From Tetragnatha versicolor (Eukaryota > Arthropoda > Arachnida > Araneae > Tetragnathidae): 64,000 nucleotides of DNA. This document shows, one piece after another, positions 10,803 through 23,079 of the stretch. Each line of letters starts with the position of its first letter. Within the stretch, counting starts at the first letter, position 1. A model generated the notes under the pieces. That model saw nothing but the letters and a program-made list of their open reading frames with translations, was not told the origin of the DNA and did no database searches. The stretch is from positions 7,957,501-8,021,500 of the forward strand of contig JANDEH010000017.1 of the NCBI GenBank assembly GCA_024610705.1, read 5' to 3'. The position numbers were made by a program, and so were the translations under genes.

Positions 10803-11062
10803 CTGGGCAGGGTGTAGAGCTGTACTCGCTGGGATTGTAACAAAAGATTGAGAAAAATCACAGTGATTTTGAACATGAACGAGCTTTCAGACGATGCTAC
10901 GATCAGATATGCAAACAGGAATTTCCTGACTTTGGAACGGGATATATCTTGAAATGAAATACACCTTGTGGCTTGGCATGACCTGTTTCTTCCATCTCCC
11001 TTTATTCATTGAAACAGAGCTAGGAGACGGAACAAGAAATTTCCGAAATGTAAAATAGCAAG

Positions 11063-11260
11063 GGGTCAGGTGGAGTAAAATGGTTATAGTGGGGTAAAAT
11101 GAATATAGATTTTATAATACTAGTTCACTTTTATAAAATTTAATAGTTTTTGGCATGCCGATATTTATTGAGCCTCAATGAAAATCAGCATACTAAAGAA
11201 CAGTAAATTTTATAATTATAAACTGTTGAAATCCCACCTCCATTTTGCCCCACCTGACCC
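11063..11260. mobile_element. 198-bp MITE with GGGTCAGGTGG ends
   Basis: The left end GGGTCAGGTGGAGTAAAATG and the right end (inverse of GGGTCAGGTGGGGCAAAATG) are near-identical inverted repeats around an AT-rich core. No clear target duplication. Confidence 0.65.
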
Positions 11261-11264
11261 TATC

Positions 11265-11815
11265 TTCCTGAAAAATATATCTGTAATAAATTTTTTTCCA
11301 AGGAAAAAACCGTGAAGCCTATTTTTGTCTTTGTTAATATTCTTTTTAATCTTTGTTAAACATTTTTAATAAGTATGTAATGGTTTTGTAGGAATGTTTC
11401 TCAAAATATATCAATAGACAATCCCCAATCCCTGTAATTTTTTAAATAGAAAAAAGCTATTTGCGACATCAAACAATTCTAATTTCAAGAATTAGTATTT
11501 AAAATTTGAAAAAAAAATTTAATTAGAATTAGATATTTGAAAATAAAAATAGCTAAATTTGAGTGGCCCTCGAAACGCTCGCTCCTGATACGTAATATGA
11601 TACAAAAAACATTGCGAGAATCGCCGAAAGACTATTTTACATTAGCTGTTCGATAACCAAATTTTAAGGGAAGCCATCAACACGTATTTCAAAAATAATA
11701 TTTGCGAAATGTATTTTTGGTATGAAAACTAGAAACTAACCTGTGTAAACATAAAACTTCAGCTAATTTCGTTTTTCCTTGACACCAAAAATAAATACAT
11801 CCATGCATCCATCTA
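11265..11815. other. AT-rich spacer
   Basis: No features seen apart from the terminator of the tRNA at its right edge. Confidence 0.5.
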
Positions 11816-11816
11816 T

Positions 11817-11821
11817 AAAAA
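11817..11821 (-). terminator. Pol III terminator of tRNA-Gly
   Basis: Five T on the minus strand begin seven bases after the tRNA 3' end, the usual RNA polymerase III stop. Confidence 0.7.
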
Positions 11822-11827
11822 GAGATT

Positions 11828-11898
11828 GCGTCGGCCGGGAGTCGAACCCGGGTCAACTGCTTGGAAGGCAGCTATGCTAACCGTTATACCACCGACGC
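11828..11898 (-). tRNA. tRNA-Gly (TCC)
   Basis: The reverse complement folds as a complete 71-nt cloverleaf. The acceptor stem is GCGTCGG / CCGACGC (7 of 7 pairs), and the D arm contains GGTATAACGGTTAGC (A box). The anticodon arm is CTGCC-TTCCAAG-CAG with anticodon TCC. The T arm is CCGGG-TTCGACT-CCCGG (B box GGTTCGACTCC). It decodes GGA/GGG glycine codons. No intron. It stands alone between repeats and has its own pol III terminator. Confidence 0.95.
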
Positions 11899-12521
11899 TT
11901 ATGTATTCTAACATGCATAAAAATCAAATGCCAAATTAGTTAGATGTTTGTTTTTTGTTTATAGCTTGAAGGAAGAGATGTTAATATTGATAGATATTTT
12001 TTATAGAATTTATGTGACAGAATTTTTCATTTTGGATCTTGAGTTGATTTATTAGAATTAAAGATTTCTTGTTCAATCTCTTTAAAACTTCATTGCAGAA
12101 CGTGCTGCCATCTATGAAATAATCTCGACAACTAACATCTCAAGCAACGAAATACTAAAAAATCTTTTTCCTCCCTCTTAATTTAATTTTAAACCTAAAA
12201 TGAATAGTTCATTCATATTAAATAATTTTTAAAGATATTTTTTCTAGAATTATTAAAAATTTATAAAATTGTCGTAGCATGAAATAGTAACAACTTTGTT
12301 TTACTCCGTGCAGAGTTCTAATAAGTGTAGGGGGTGTCGTTTGTACAATTCACAATTAATTCAATTTATTATAATCAGGGCCCTAAAATATATGGGCGGG
12401 TTATGGGGGCCATGGGCCATGCTCCCCCCCGAGAAAAAAATTAAAAATTGATTAAAAAACACTTTTTTATGGTAAAACTCAATACAATAACCTCTAAATT
12501 CTTTAATACAACCACCTAAAC
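11899..12521. other. AT-rich spacer
   Basis: No gene. A G/C-rich motif at 12377-12430 ('cagggccctaaa...gggggccatgggcc') looks like a transposon end but I found no partner. Confidence 0.45.
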
Positions 12522-13352
12522 CAGGGGTCGGCAACCTATTGAAACGGAAGATCCAAAAGTTACAACTTACAAAATTTCCCAGTTTTTAAAGAGCCACTGT
12601 TGTTTTGCTTCAATGTTTTATATGCTTTTTATATTTGATTTTAGTTGGGGAGCATTTTTTACACAACATTTTTTCTGAGTTACATCCTTTCGGGTTCGGG
12701 AACTTTTTTTCATCAAGTTTTAGATGACTTACATACACATTGTAAATTAATTTTAGTGAACTTATTTTCAAAATATTGTAAACAAAGTAAATTCCTAGAA
12801 AAATTGGAGGGTATATATGGGATTCCTCCCCTTTAAAATTTTTTGGACATTTCCAGTTCAAAATAGCGTTGTAGCTCATTTTAGGGCCTTTTAAGGATTG
12901 CACCCAAAAGCACTTCTCATTTTTTAATTGGCAGAATTTTCAAGGAAAGGTACTCTAGTTATAATAAAGAGCAAACTTTCGAGGGAGGGTGTCGCACTTC
13001 AGAAAAATTTTGGGAAATTTGCCCCTTAAAGTAATGTTTTAATTCGTTTTTTAGAACTTCTATAATAGCGAAATGAGGATCATTCATCAAAAGTCACAAA
13101 ATTTTCAAGGGAAAACAGCACATATTCACAAAATTTTGAAGAGTGTTTGGGAGTTCTATCCAAGAAACTGTTTGGAATTTTTACCCTCAAAAGTAGAGTT
13201 TTGACTCATCTTGAGAACTATGAACTTTGGGTTACACCATTGATTTGACCAGTCACTTAAAAATATTGATTTTTTAAAGGTTTTGATGATAAATTATTAA
13301 TTTTTTCGTATGGAACTGGAGAGCCGCAACTTTACATCGAAAGAGCCGCACA
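12522..13352. mobile_element. Truncated hAT-like element
   Basis: It starts CAGGGGTCGGCAACCTATTG and contains 'gagccgcaactttacatcgaaagagccgc' style sequence (13320-13350), a pattern common in animal hAT elements. The expected right end (inverse of CAGGGGTCGGCAACC) is absent; it stops where a second element begins at 13353. Confidence 0.55.
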
Positions 13353-13826
13353 GTGGCGGATCCAGCCTGGACCTAAGGGAGGGGGGCAACTAAACATTTT
13401 AAGAAGGTTTGGGTTCTTTCTCTCGAAAAAACTTTCTATTGAAAAACTTAGATGATGCTCCAGGGAAAGAAGGGGGCCTGAGGGTTCTCCCCCAGCAAAA
13501 TTTTTGGAAATTTTACCTTAAAAAGTAGTCTTTTGACTCATTTTTTAACATTTAAGATGAGATCGGGGAATTAAGAATTTAATTTGCATTTTGGTAGAAT
13601 TTTGACAAACTTATTTTAAAATATTCGTAAATAATAGAGTTCCGAGTACTAAAAGGGGTCTGGGGATCCTCTCCCAGAAATTTTATGAAAATTTTACCCT
13701 AAAAACAGGATTTTAACTCGTTTTGGGGTCACTTTCCCCCTGAGTATACACCGACCTCCCCTTTTTCTTACTGTTAGTTCTCATTCCTTTTGGTGGGGCT
13801 AAAGCTCCCAAGCCCCCTGGATCTGC
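13353..13826. mobile_element. GGCGGATCCAG-family element
   Basis: Left end CAGTGGCGGATCCAG and a right end of the 'ccctggatctgcctg' type. The interior carries G-rich palindromic modules near 13487 and 13668. Related elements with clear 8-bp duplications lie at 21594 and 36893. Confidence 0.6.
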
Positions 13827-14395
13827 CTGTGAAACACATTACACATAATGTCAAGATTTTAAAATCTTATCTTCAAGCAAAAATTGGTGGGTCTGCGGGT
13901 CTTCCCCATAAATATTTTGAAAACTTACCTTTAACAGTAAAGTTTTAGCTCATTTTGAGACTTTGTAAACCACATAATTTTCAAAGAAAAAATTTTAAAT
14001 AGACTCCAAATTTTCAATGAGACTGGGGGTCCTTCTCCAGAAGAATTTTTAAGAAGGGCAATTTTAAACTATAGTGTTTTATCAAATGTAACCGAGCAGG
14101 AATAACTTGAAAACCAAAATTTTTGCAGTTTTCTGTGTCAACATAAAACATATTTGAATTTTTAGCAGTAAAAATGAAATTTTGGGTCGAAAATTGGAAA
14201 GAAAAAAGCTATGTAACCAAAAAGTTTTTAAGAAATTTGTTTGACTAATTTTTACAATCAAAGTAATACGCATTTAAATAATATTAATGCCAAGAAAATT
14301 GCCCAGATTGGGTAAAAATATTTAAAATTTTAAGCTAGAAGATACAAATTGAAGATTTAAAAATAATGCCCTTCGCAATTGTTTAAATTATTCAT

Positions 14396-15200
14396 TACTT
14401 ACAACTACAACAATACTCCTCGCCCCCTTATACCTCAAAACTGAGGGGGCGAGATTCTCCCTACCCACTTGACGGTCAGTTTCTGGAGAAATGGAAAAAT
14501 TAAGCACATATGATATTCATGGGCAGAAGAGGACCCTAGGGTGGCAAGCTGTCCCTGAAGTGCAAAAAAATTTGATTTACCATTACGAAAATGAGAATTT
14601 CTCAAAAAGGTGGGGCCTCCCCTATAAACCCCCATAAATCCGCTTAGTGATAATAATGCCCGGTGCACAAGTTTAAAGTATTCAGTACTTAAAATAATTC
14701 TCCTCGCCCCCTCACTTCATAAACCGAGGGGGCAAGAATCTCCCCACACACTTAATGGCCCGTTTCTGTTAAGAATTGAAAATATTAAGCACATATCAGA
14801 TGGATGATAATAATGCGCTTTGAATAGTTTAAATTAATTTATTATTTACAACAATATTCCTTGCCCCCTCCCTCTCCCCTCACCTCATTAACTAAGGGCA
14901 GTGATGCAAATGGCTTTTGCAGAAGTTTAAGCTATTCATTGCAATAACATACCTTGCCCCCTCACCTCCTTAATAAGGTACTGAGGGGCAAGAATCTGTT
15001 TGGCCCGTTTTTGGGCCATCAAGTGAGGAGATTCTTGAATAATATCAAGAATATAAGACAATCTGGGTTGAATTAAAAAATGTTTCAAAAGTTTTTCGGA
15101 TTAGATGCCTGAAAAAATTTCATGAAAAACTTAGGGGGAGGCGAAATATAGTGTTCGCCCCCTCACTCTCAAAACTGCGGGGGCGAAAACCCCCCCTTCC
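14396..15200. repeat. Five diverged copies of a CGCCCCCTCA hairpin unit
   Basis: Units at about 14415, 14700, 14860, 14950 and 15152 each pair a 'tcgccccctca' arm with a nearby 'gagggggcga' arm. Most are preceded by 'ttaaattattcattacttacaac'. Spacing is irregular (90-285 bases). Probably internal repeats of a larger decayed element. Confidence 0.6.
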
Positions 15201-16329
15201 CCCCTGTTGGCACGTCCCTGTAAACTTGTCTCTTAACCCTACAATGCATGATTTTTTATACTCACTTGAAAATCATTTATGTGACTTCTATTATGGTGTA
15301 AATTAGTAAAAAAATACTTAAAAAATTAATTTAATTTTTTTCTACTTTTTATTGGCAAAAAACTTTGTCCTTGAGAAATTAATTTGTGTCTCTTGTGAAA
15401 TTAATTGCGAAGTGAAATAAAACCAAATGCTCTAAAATTATAAAAAACAACTTATCTTTTCAAAACATTTTTTTTTCAAGCTGAAAAAATTTTTATTTTA
15501 ATTTATATGGTCCTTTTATTTTGGCGTTTTCTTTGTCTTGACTTTCGTCTGACTAGCTACTAACAAATGTCTCAAAATAGTACCCCTGCTGTGATCTACT
15601 GGCAGTCGAAAGTGCTAATACAATGAAATGTTATATGTATTGTACTTATATACTTATTGCATGTTGTTGCCGTTTGGAAATGAAAGTTCAAGTAGGAAAT
15701 GGGGAAAAATGTCGTGTTGCCAAATGGCATCAGTATGCACTGTAGGGTTAAAGAAAGGTTTAAGCTCATTTTGAGCCCCTTCGGATTAGATTTGTTGGGT
15801 TCGTTGTTCCAAATCAAACAGACAGTGGTAATTTCCAATGTTTTATTAGGCAGCATCAGAAAAACTCTACATCTGTCGCTCACGCGACTCCCATCTCCAA
15901 TCGCCGCATACATAATAAAAAAATATCGAAAAAATTTTTTTTATCTCTCTTCCGGCAACCCACCGGGGAGGAACTTCACAAGATTCTTTATGTTTTAGAA
16001 ACCGACGATGCAATGGGGGGGTTATATCCCCAATAATCCCCCTCGTTACGCCTATACCTGATGGGACGCAACTTTATTCAACCACCTAAACCTAAAAATT
16101 AAGCCTCCACATATTTCAACAATCTTATGATCCCCTGCCCTTTGCATTGCGGTCCTCCCCCAGAAAATTTTTGGAAATTTGACCCTAAGAATAGGTTCAT
16201 GAAAGGAGAATTTCACCATTCATCGCTGGTTAAGCGGACAATAAGTGTATACTCACAACTCTCAAGCTTCACCACCAACCGTGGACCGGTTTCGTCCTTG
16301 TTAGGACTCATCAGCACGGTATAGGATGG
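15201..16329. other. No gene recognised
   Basis: AT-rich. Open frames of about 100 codons on both strands at 15596-15998 show no domain. A G-rich module lies at 16148. Confidence 0.5.
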
Positions 16330-17042
16330 CAGGGCCGTAACTAGACTTTTTTTCGGGGGGGGTTTGGCAAAAAATTTTCTTGAAACTTTAGTTCGATTTT
16401 GTTGGTGACCAAGGTAAATAGATAGCTGCGGATCCAGGAATTGGTTTTTTTGGGGGGGGCTAAGAATTTCAATATCAAAATCGTCTCCTAATTTCCTACA
16501 GAGGGGGTCTAGGGGTTAAATTTTTGGAAATTTAAGTCTAAAAAGAAGATTTTCTACTCGTTTTGGTACACATAATCCGGATTTCGGACATATATTTTCA
16601 AGAATTTAATTTCTATTTTGTTTGGATGATTGCATTTTGACGAACTTTTTACAAAAAGTTGTAAACAATAGAGTTCCGAGTTCCAAAGGGGGGCCTGGGA
16701 GTCCTCCCCCAGAAAATGTCTCGAAATTTGACCCTAAACACAGGATTTTAACTAGTTTTGGAGTCGCTTTTTCCTTTTTTTAACCCCGAGTTCCCACTCC
16801 CCTCTTTCTCACTGTTAGTGGACCACTCCTTGTTTGTCCCAAAATTTCAAGGAACGACTGTAATAATATATTTAAAAATTTCAAGGGGGATTGGGGGTTC
16901 TCCCCAAGAAAAATTTTGAACCTTAAAAATAGGGGTTTTAAATATTTTTAGACGATTTTTAAGGAAAAACAGTAAGTAAAAAATTGACGTCGAAATTTCG
17001 GGGGGGGGGTGAACCCCAAACCCCCCCTTGGATACGGCCCTG
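16330..17042. mobile_element. hAT-like element with 8-bp duplication TAGGATGG
   Basis: The ends are CAGGGCCGTAAC and the inverse of CAGGGCCGTATCC. It is flanked by perfect TAGGATGG (16322-16329 and 17043-17050). A GCGGATCCAGGAATTGG element end lies inside at about 16427, so it contains a nested or composite insertion. No coding capacity. Confidence 0.85.
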
Positions 17043-17194
17043 TAGGATGGTAACGCAAGAAAGCGGAGGGCAAATACTAGTCTTGCCGACTCTAACTGAA
17101 AAAGTGGTGACCATTGATTAGTCCTCCACTCATCTGCTGGAATGACAATGGCATTCCTAGGAAGGATTTAATTCCAGAAAGGCAAGGTTAACCT

Positions 17195-17265
17195 TGCCTT
17201 TGCAATTGCTGCCTTAGTTCCAGGGCAGCCCAACGTAAATTCAACAAGAAAAACTAAATTTTCGG
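17195..17265 (-). pseudogene. Fragment of an hAT transposase
   Basis: The plus-strand segment 'ttagttccagggcagc' and its continuation to 17262 match 62805-62853, where the minus strand encodes a PGTNAGVERVF-like hAT motif. It appears here as a short fragment at the edge of the palindrome. Confidence 0.5.
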
Positions 17266-17698
17266 CCGCCATCTATTCCTATTTTTTAAAAATTCATGTT
17301 TGGTTAAAAAACTGATATTGAAGATAGTTTCTTTTGATTTCTTTAATAATAATTAATTCATAAAATATAACTCAACTGTAAATCAAGCAAATATCTTATT
17401 AAAGGTTGACTTTAATTTTATTTCTATAAAGAAATAATATAAAAATATTGGAATATATCACAGAAACATTTCATTTTAGTTATTTTTTATTAAATAATTT
17501 TATTATATTATTAGAATATTTCACCCATACAAAATAAAAATAATTGAATTTAATTAATGATTTAATAATCAGTTTATTAACCAAATATTAGTTTTATTGT
17601 AAGAAGTGTTGATGGCGGCTCAGAAAATAAATTATATATATAAATATTACAGTTTCAATTAAGTTAAAAACCAATTGGTCCATAAGTAGGGGAGAGTG

Positions 17699-18972
17699 TT
17701 GTACCTCTGGACAAAAATCACGTTTGGATTTTTCTAAGACAGGTAAAATCACATTTTTAACATTTAAAGTGCCCAACCTATAGTCCTAACCTTAGCAAAG
17801 AAGATAATATTTTTTATTAGCTAAAATCTTCAAAATTGGATTTTTAATTCAATTTAATAACTTGACGAAATTTGTGTCCATAGGTACAACAACGTGCTGA
17901 CCCTATGGACAGACCCAGTTGTACCTGTGGACACCCTTAAAAAGGAAATTTTTTGTTGATAAAAGCTGAAAATGAACATTTTAATTCGTGTATTACCTTT
18001 TAATATACTATTTCAAGCATTTTTAAAATTGAGAATAGATTTTTTAAAGTAATGTAGATTTAGATCGTAAATGATCATTAAAACGAAGTTGAATGATAAA
18101 AGTCTTGATTTTTTCCCAAAAATACATAAATCACATGGGATTTTCAGATCGAAGTTTGAGGTAATAGTTTCATCAATCATGCTGATAGAACTGATCACTT
18201 CACTGATCCATAAAAACAATTCGATCGACACTTAGCATTTGGTGGTAATAACTTTCGCAAATCTTCTTCGCTGGAAATTTCAAGTTTTTTATAATCATCA
18301 TACTTAAATGCGATAGGGTGCTTAAGATTTTATACCATATTTTACATTAAATGCAAAGTAAAATCAAAAATTTTAAAAAGTAGTTTAAATCACAAAATAT
18401 TTGATTTTTACATTACAATGAGAATAGCCTCCGACAGTTAGCTTTAAAAACATTAAAAGGCATACAAAATATATCCAGTTCCCCAGAAACACTGTTATAA
18501 ATTTTATAAAATTTATACAGACAAAAATTTAAAATATAGTTAGGCTGATTTGAATTCAAATAAAATAAACAATGATTGCGTGTAACTCTAGAAGGCACAT
18601 ATAATTTTGAAGTACTAGTAATGTAAATAGAATCAATCATATTATTAAGAACTTTATAAAAAAACATGGGTACAAATGTTGAACATGAACATATTACGGA
18701 GTTCTAAAGAAGGCACTTTCCAATCGTATTATAATTTAAGGGGAAGAAAGATATTAATGTAGTGATGCCCTAAAAAAACTTTGAGCACCTAAAAACAGTA
18801 AATTTATTATATTAAATATATATATTATTTTAAAGAGCTGATTTCACGTTAGCAACTAGATAGCATCTATTTACATTCAAATTCAACCACAAATTCAAAT
18901 TTCCATTTTTTTTCCGAATTTTAAAATGCGGTGGCTGAAGGTACAACCGTCCTTAGGAACAGCACTCTCCCC
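17699..18972. mobile_element. TA-flanked element with GGGGAGAGTG ends
   Basis: Ends GGGGAGAGTGTTGTACC and an inverse ending in CACTCTCCCC, with TA on both sides (17697-17698, 18973-18974). Subterminal repeats of 'gtacctgtggaca' type occur near the left end. Its termini resemble those of 89-1538, so both may belong to one group. Confidence 0.7.
18413..18667 (-). pseudogene. Possible reverse-transcriptase C-terminal remnant
   Basis: The 84-codon minus-strand frame contains SRVTRNHCLFYLNSNQ, then a KFYKIYNSV stretch, then FNVFKANCRRLF. This order (TRN.., IYN.., FK..L) is like the C-terminal end of non-LTR retrotransposon polymerases. It lies inside a DNA element and has no catalytic region. The similarity is weak and by eye only. 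Confidence 0.3.
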
Positions 18973-19364
18973 TATATCACACACTCTCACAACATATTTA
19001 ATTAACATCATAAAATCAACAACAACATTCCAACAGGTTTTATTTTTTCATCATGCCGCCATCAACACTTCTTGCATAAAACTAATATTTGGTTAATAAA
19101 CTGATTATTAAACCATTAATTAAATTCAATTATTTTTATTTTGTATGGGTGAAATATTCTAATAATATAATTTAATTATTTAATAAAAAATAACTAAAAG
19201 GAAATGTTTCTGTGATATATTCCAATATTTTTATATTATTTCTTTATAGAAATAAAATTAAATGTGATATTTTCTTGATTTAAATTAGAGTTATATTTTA
19301 TGAATTAATTATTATTAAAGAAATCAAAAGAAACTATCTTCAAATCAGTTTTTAAAAAATAAGT

Positions 19365-20207
19365 ATCGATAAAGGGATCGCCAAGACGTCCAAGAACTGC
19401 TTGTGAAATCCAACTCCCAGCGCGTGTGCAGTGTGGCTTTAACAAATTGTTCGGAGCGGGATTTAACGTCTAGTCAATGTCTACAACCTTTTATTTGTGA
19501 AAAAGAACTTTTCCTGGGGAAATGGAGCCAAAGTGTCGATATCTAACTCTGGTCAATCTTTTCACCACCTGTCAGACTTATTGTCTACTAATAAGTAGTC
19601 AGTCAGTCGGAGAATTCGAACATTCTTCTTGGTACACTTCCGGAGCGGCAAAAAATCGTTCATTTCAGCGGTTCTTAAACTTTTGATCGCCCCTGGCCCC
19701 CCTACCCCCTTTATGTAACAGCCAGACATCACGGCCCCCCAAGATTTTGAACACCCGAACGCCCAAACCAAGACTTTTGTTTCGGAGGGGGGTTGACTCA
19801 ACGTTATTCCAAAGGTACCCCCTCGCTTATGAGATACGTTTTAGATTACTTAAAAGTATATGTCCCACATTATATGTTTAAAGTTTACTCCAAGTAATAT
19901 TGGGGATCTGGGAGAAAATTAGCCTCGGAAAGTAGTGTTTTAGCCCATTTTGAGACAGTTTTGGTCAAAGAGAACAGCTAGCTCTTTGTAACCCAGAGAA
20001 TTTTCAAAGAAAAAAATAATAAATTAAAGTCGAAATTAAGAGGGGTCTGCCCCCAGAAATTTGCGTTTTAAAGATCCTAGCATAAAAGAAGTTCTTAATT
20101 AGGTCTAAAAAAGAAAAATTTTTGGAAATTCGACTCTAAAAAACAGTTTTTTAATAGGTTTAGTACCCTTGGCTGGATTTTAGGTAAGATTTGCATTTTG
20201 ATGAACT
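19365..20207. other. Repeat-derived spacer
   Basis: Contains G-rich modules near 19905 and 20050 and a G/C-run region at 19680-19800. No gene. Confidence 0.45.
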
Positions 20208-20210
20208 TAA

Positions 20211-20713
20211 GGGGCCGTTCAAATATTAAGTAAGCACTTTTTTGGTCATTTAACCCCCCTCCCCCCTTGTCAGCAGAGATAAGCAAACCTCAACCCCCCA
20301 CCATAATTACGTAAGAAACTGCCGGACCCCCCCCCCCCCCGAAATTTTGATGTCACTTTTAGTAAGCACTGTTTTTTTCTCCTTGAAAATTAGGTGACTA
20401 AGGAGCTGTCCTTTTTTGGTGTAACCTTAAGGGTTCAAAAATGAGTCGAAACACAACTTTTCAAGGTTAAAATTTCAAAATGTTTGAGGGGTTCATCCCC
20501 AGGAAAAAAGTGCTTACGTCAGATTTCCTAATTAAATTTTTTGTCAAATTTATATTTGGTTGAGTTTTGAAATTATTTATGCAAGAAACAAGATATTTTC
20601 GAAAATGCAGTATCTTACGTAAGCATCACTCATAACCCCCCTTGTCAGGAAAAAAAAGCAAAGAGCAAACCCCCTCCCCCCCTTAGGTGCTTACGTAATA
20701 TTTGAACGGCCCC
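20211..20713. mobile_element. PIF/Harbinger-like MITE, copy 1
   Basis: Terminal inverted repeats GGGGCCGTTCAAATATTA.. of about 27 bp, flanked by TAA (20208-20210 and 20714-20716). A 3-bp TWA duplication with G-rich ends is characteristic of PIF/Harbinger. A second copy at 49728-50204 is similar along its length. Non-coding. Confidence 0.85.
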
Positions 20714-20716
20714 TAA

Positions 20717-21585
20717 TGTAAAAAAGGGGAAAATAGTAATAGTACAAAAGGGGGTCTGGGGTCATCCCCACAGAATTTTTGGAAATTTTGCCCTAAAAAC
20801 AGAGTTTTAACTTGGTTTTGTAGTCCTAATTTCAGACATACATTTTGAATAATAAAGTTCCAAGTACTTAAGGGGGTTTGGAGGTCCTCCTCCCAAAAAC
20901 TTTCGGAAATTTGACCCTAAAAACGAGGAATTATAACTGGATTTAGTACACCAAGTCCGAATTTCGGGGAGGGGTCAGGGTCGCTCCGCCCTCCTCTTAT
21001 ATACGCCACTGTGAGACAGCAGAATGTTCAAGGAAAAAACTCGATAAAACCGACTTTAAAATTTAATAGGGGAGTTTAAGGGTTCTCCCCTAAAATTTTT
21101 TTCGAAATTACCGCGGAACCAAGGAATCCTCATAGAACCCCGGTTGGGAATCGCTGCTCTTGAATGTTTCCGAAGGTAACTCATGGACCCCCCAAGGAAG
21201 ACGTTGCGGGCCCCCGGGGGTCCACAGTTTAAGAACCGTTGGTTTATTTCAATAAATGAGTCAATTTTAGGTTAGCTACAGAGTGAAATTAGTTTTTTCG
21301 TTATGAATTTTATTACTTTTATCTGCGTGCGATAATCCGAATCTATCTGATCATTGATATCTTAGTGGTTACCTACTCGGAAAAAAATTATGTCACGATA
21401 AATGAATGATTGCAGTATTACCTGAAAAATATGATAAAACTAATCGTGAGAAAGACAATGAGATTTTGTTCACACTTCTGTTTAAGAGATAATGATGAAA
21501 GAAATTATTCATCTGAGCAATTTAATTCTCTTTGAACCGGATTTTGGAATTTAGCCGGTTTATTTTGATATGTCTTTATATCCGG
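20717..21585. other. Repeat-derived spacer
   Basis: G-rich modules at about 20757, 20875 and 21065. No gene recognised. Confidence 0.45.
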
Positions 21586-21593
21586 TTAGTTAT

Positions 21594-21994
21594 TCGTGGC
21601 GGATCCAGGATTTGGTTTTTTGGGGGGGGGGGCTAAGAATTTTCCTTATCCATTTGAATCTTCTTGTTAATATTAATACGAAAAAGGTAGTGAAATATCC
21701 TGATCCAACTTCCAAAAGGGGGGTCTGGGGGTCCTCCCCCAGAAAATTTTCGGAAATTTAGGTCAAAAACCACACTTTTTCAACTCCTTTTGGAAGGCTT
21801 AATCCGAATTTCGGGTACAGATTTTTTGCATTTTGACACAATCTTAGTAAAATGAAAAATTTTTAAAATTTTACCTTAAAATAACAGGGTTTTAACTCAT
21901 TTTGGTGCATAAAATGTCATATTAAATAGAGTAAAACTTTTCATTTTGGGGGGGGGGCTTGAGCCCCCTAGCCCCCCCCCTGGATCCGCTAGTG
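21594..21994. mobile_element. GGCGGATCCAG-family element with 8-bp duplication
   Basis: Left end TCGTGGCGGATCCAGG and right end GGATCCGCTAGTG, flanked by TTAGTTAT (21586-21593 and 21995-22002). The 8-bp duplication suggests hAT. Interior G-rich module at 21720. Confidence 0.8.
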
Positions 21995-22002
21995 TTAGTT
22001 AT

Positions 22003-22895
22003 TATAAGGTATTGAAAGAATTTTTAAAAAAAATGAATTTCTTGAAAAATCAACAGCGTATTTCAAGCCGATTATTAGTTTTACAAAACAAATGTATAGT
22101 ATTATAATATAGTATAATTATGAGTATTTTGCAAATTCTACCACTTGGGTTGAACGAAACTAAAACCATTTTAATCTACTGCAGCTTAAAGGTGAAAATC
22201 TAGGAGGTAGGTATATAAGGTAGCCCCAGATCTCAAGAATGTCAGAGGACATCATAAGGCCTATGGAGAAAAATGGATTGAAATTTCTTTCATTAATGAA
22301 AAAAAGTTTCTGGTAATTAACTAGTAACAAAGGAGACAGGTTACATGAATTTGTTACAGATGGGATGCCAGAAAGATTCTTTGAACTCTATTTACGTTTT
22401 TTTAATTTCTTTAAATTATTTCAGTTTTTAATTCCTATTTTCTGATAAAATTAAGGTTTTTATACTTAATACGTAGTTTTTCATTAAATAAGGCGGAAAG
22501 TGTAGTACCTAAAAATGCTTGGAAACTGTTCATAATGTTAAATAAAAGGTTGAAAAAAAATTATTCTATGTGGCTGATTTTTTCTTTAAGTAAAACCGGT
22601 TTTGAATGCTTAATTATTTCCGAATTGGATAAATATTATTTTATTTTAAAGCAAAATATGTTCAAAAAGATTATTTAATACTTTATATTAAATGGAAGAA
22701 ATAAAAAAAAATTTTCAATTTTAATAACTTTCTCTTTTAAGTTTTATTATTCCAGCTTTTTAAAACGGGAAACACTCTCTATATTGAATTCGTTTTAAGC
22801 TTTTAAGTTTACAGTTTTAAGAGTACGAAATAAATTAAGATGGGAGTATGTGGATTAGAAAATTATAAAATTTAAGTTTCCCTATTATATTTTAT
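22003..22895. other. AT-rich spacer
   Basis: No gene or clear repeat. Confidence 0.5.
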
Positions 22896-23007
22896 ATATC
22901 AAACCTTAATAAAAAGAAAATCCTGTTAAATAAGAAGGTCAATTAATTTTTATATCAAACCTTAATAAAAAGAAAATCCTGTTAAATAAGCCGGGTCAAT
23001 TAACTTT
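22896..23007. repeat. 56-bp tandem duplication
   Basis: Two copies (22896-22951, 22952-23007) starting 'atatcaaaccttaat' and running through 'tcctgttaaataag'. A partial third start follows at 23010. They differ at a few positions. Confidence 0.85.
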
Positions 23008-23079
23008 TATTTCAAACAAGCTTCAGTGAAATCAAATACCCATTGTCAAATTTTTTTAAAAATATCAACAAACAAAATT

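Larger units (their letters stand above)
17305..19356. repeat. Large palindrome with about 310-bp arms
   Basis: Left arm 17305-17619 and right arm 19055-19356 are inverse copies, differing by only a few small indels. Landmarks are 'gaagatagtttcttttgatt' at the outside and 'agaagtgttgatggcggc' at the inside. The 1.4-kb centre holds a TA-flanked element (17699-18972). Either a foldback transposon with long arms or an inverted duplication. Confidence 0.85.

Noticed and set aside
14396..15200. CRISPR array
   Set aside because: Repeat units vary in sequence and spacing, and the window is eukaryotic.
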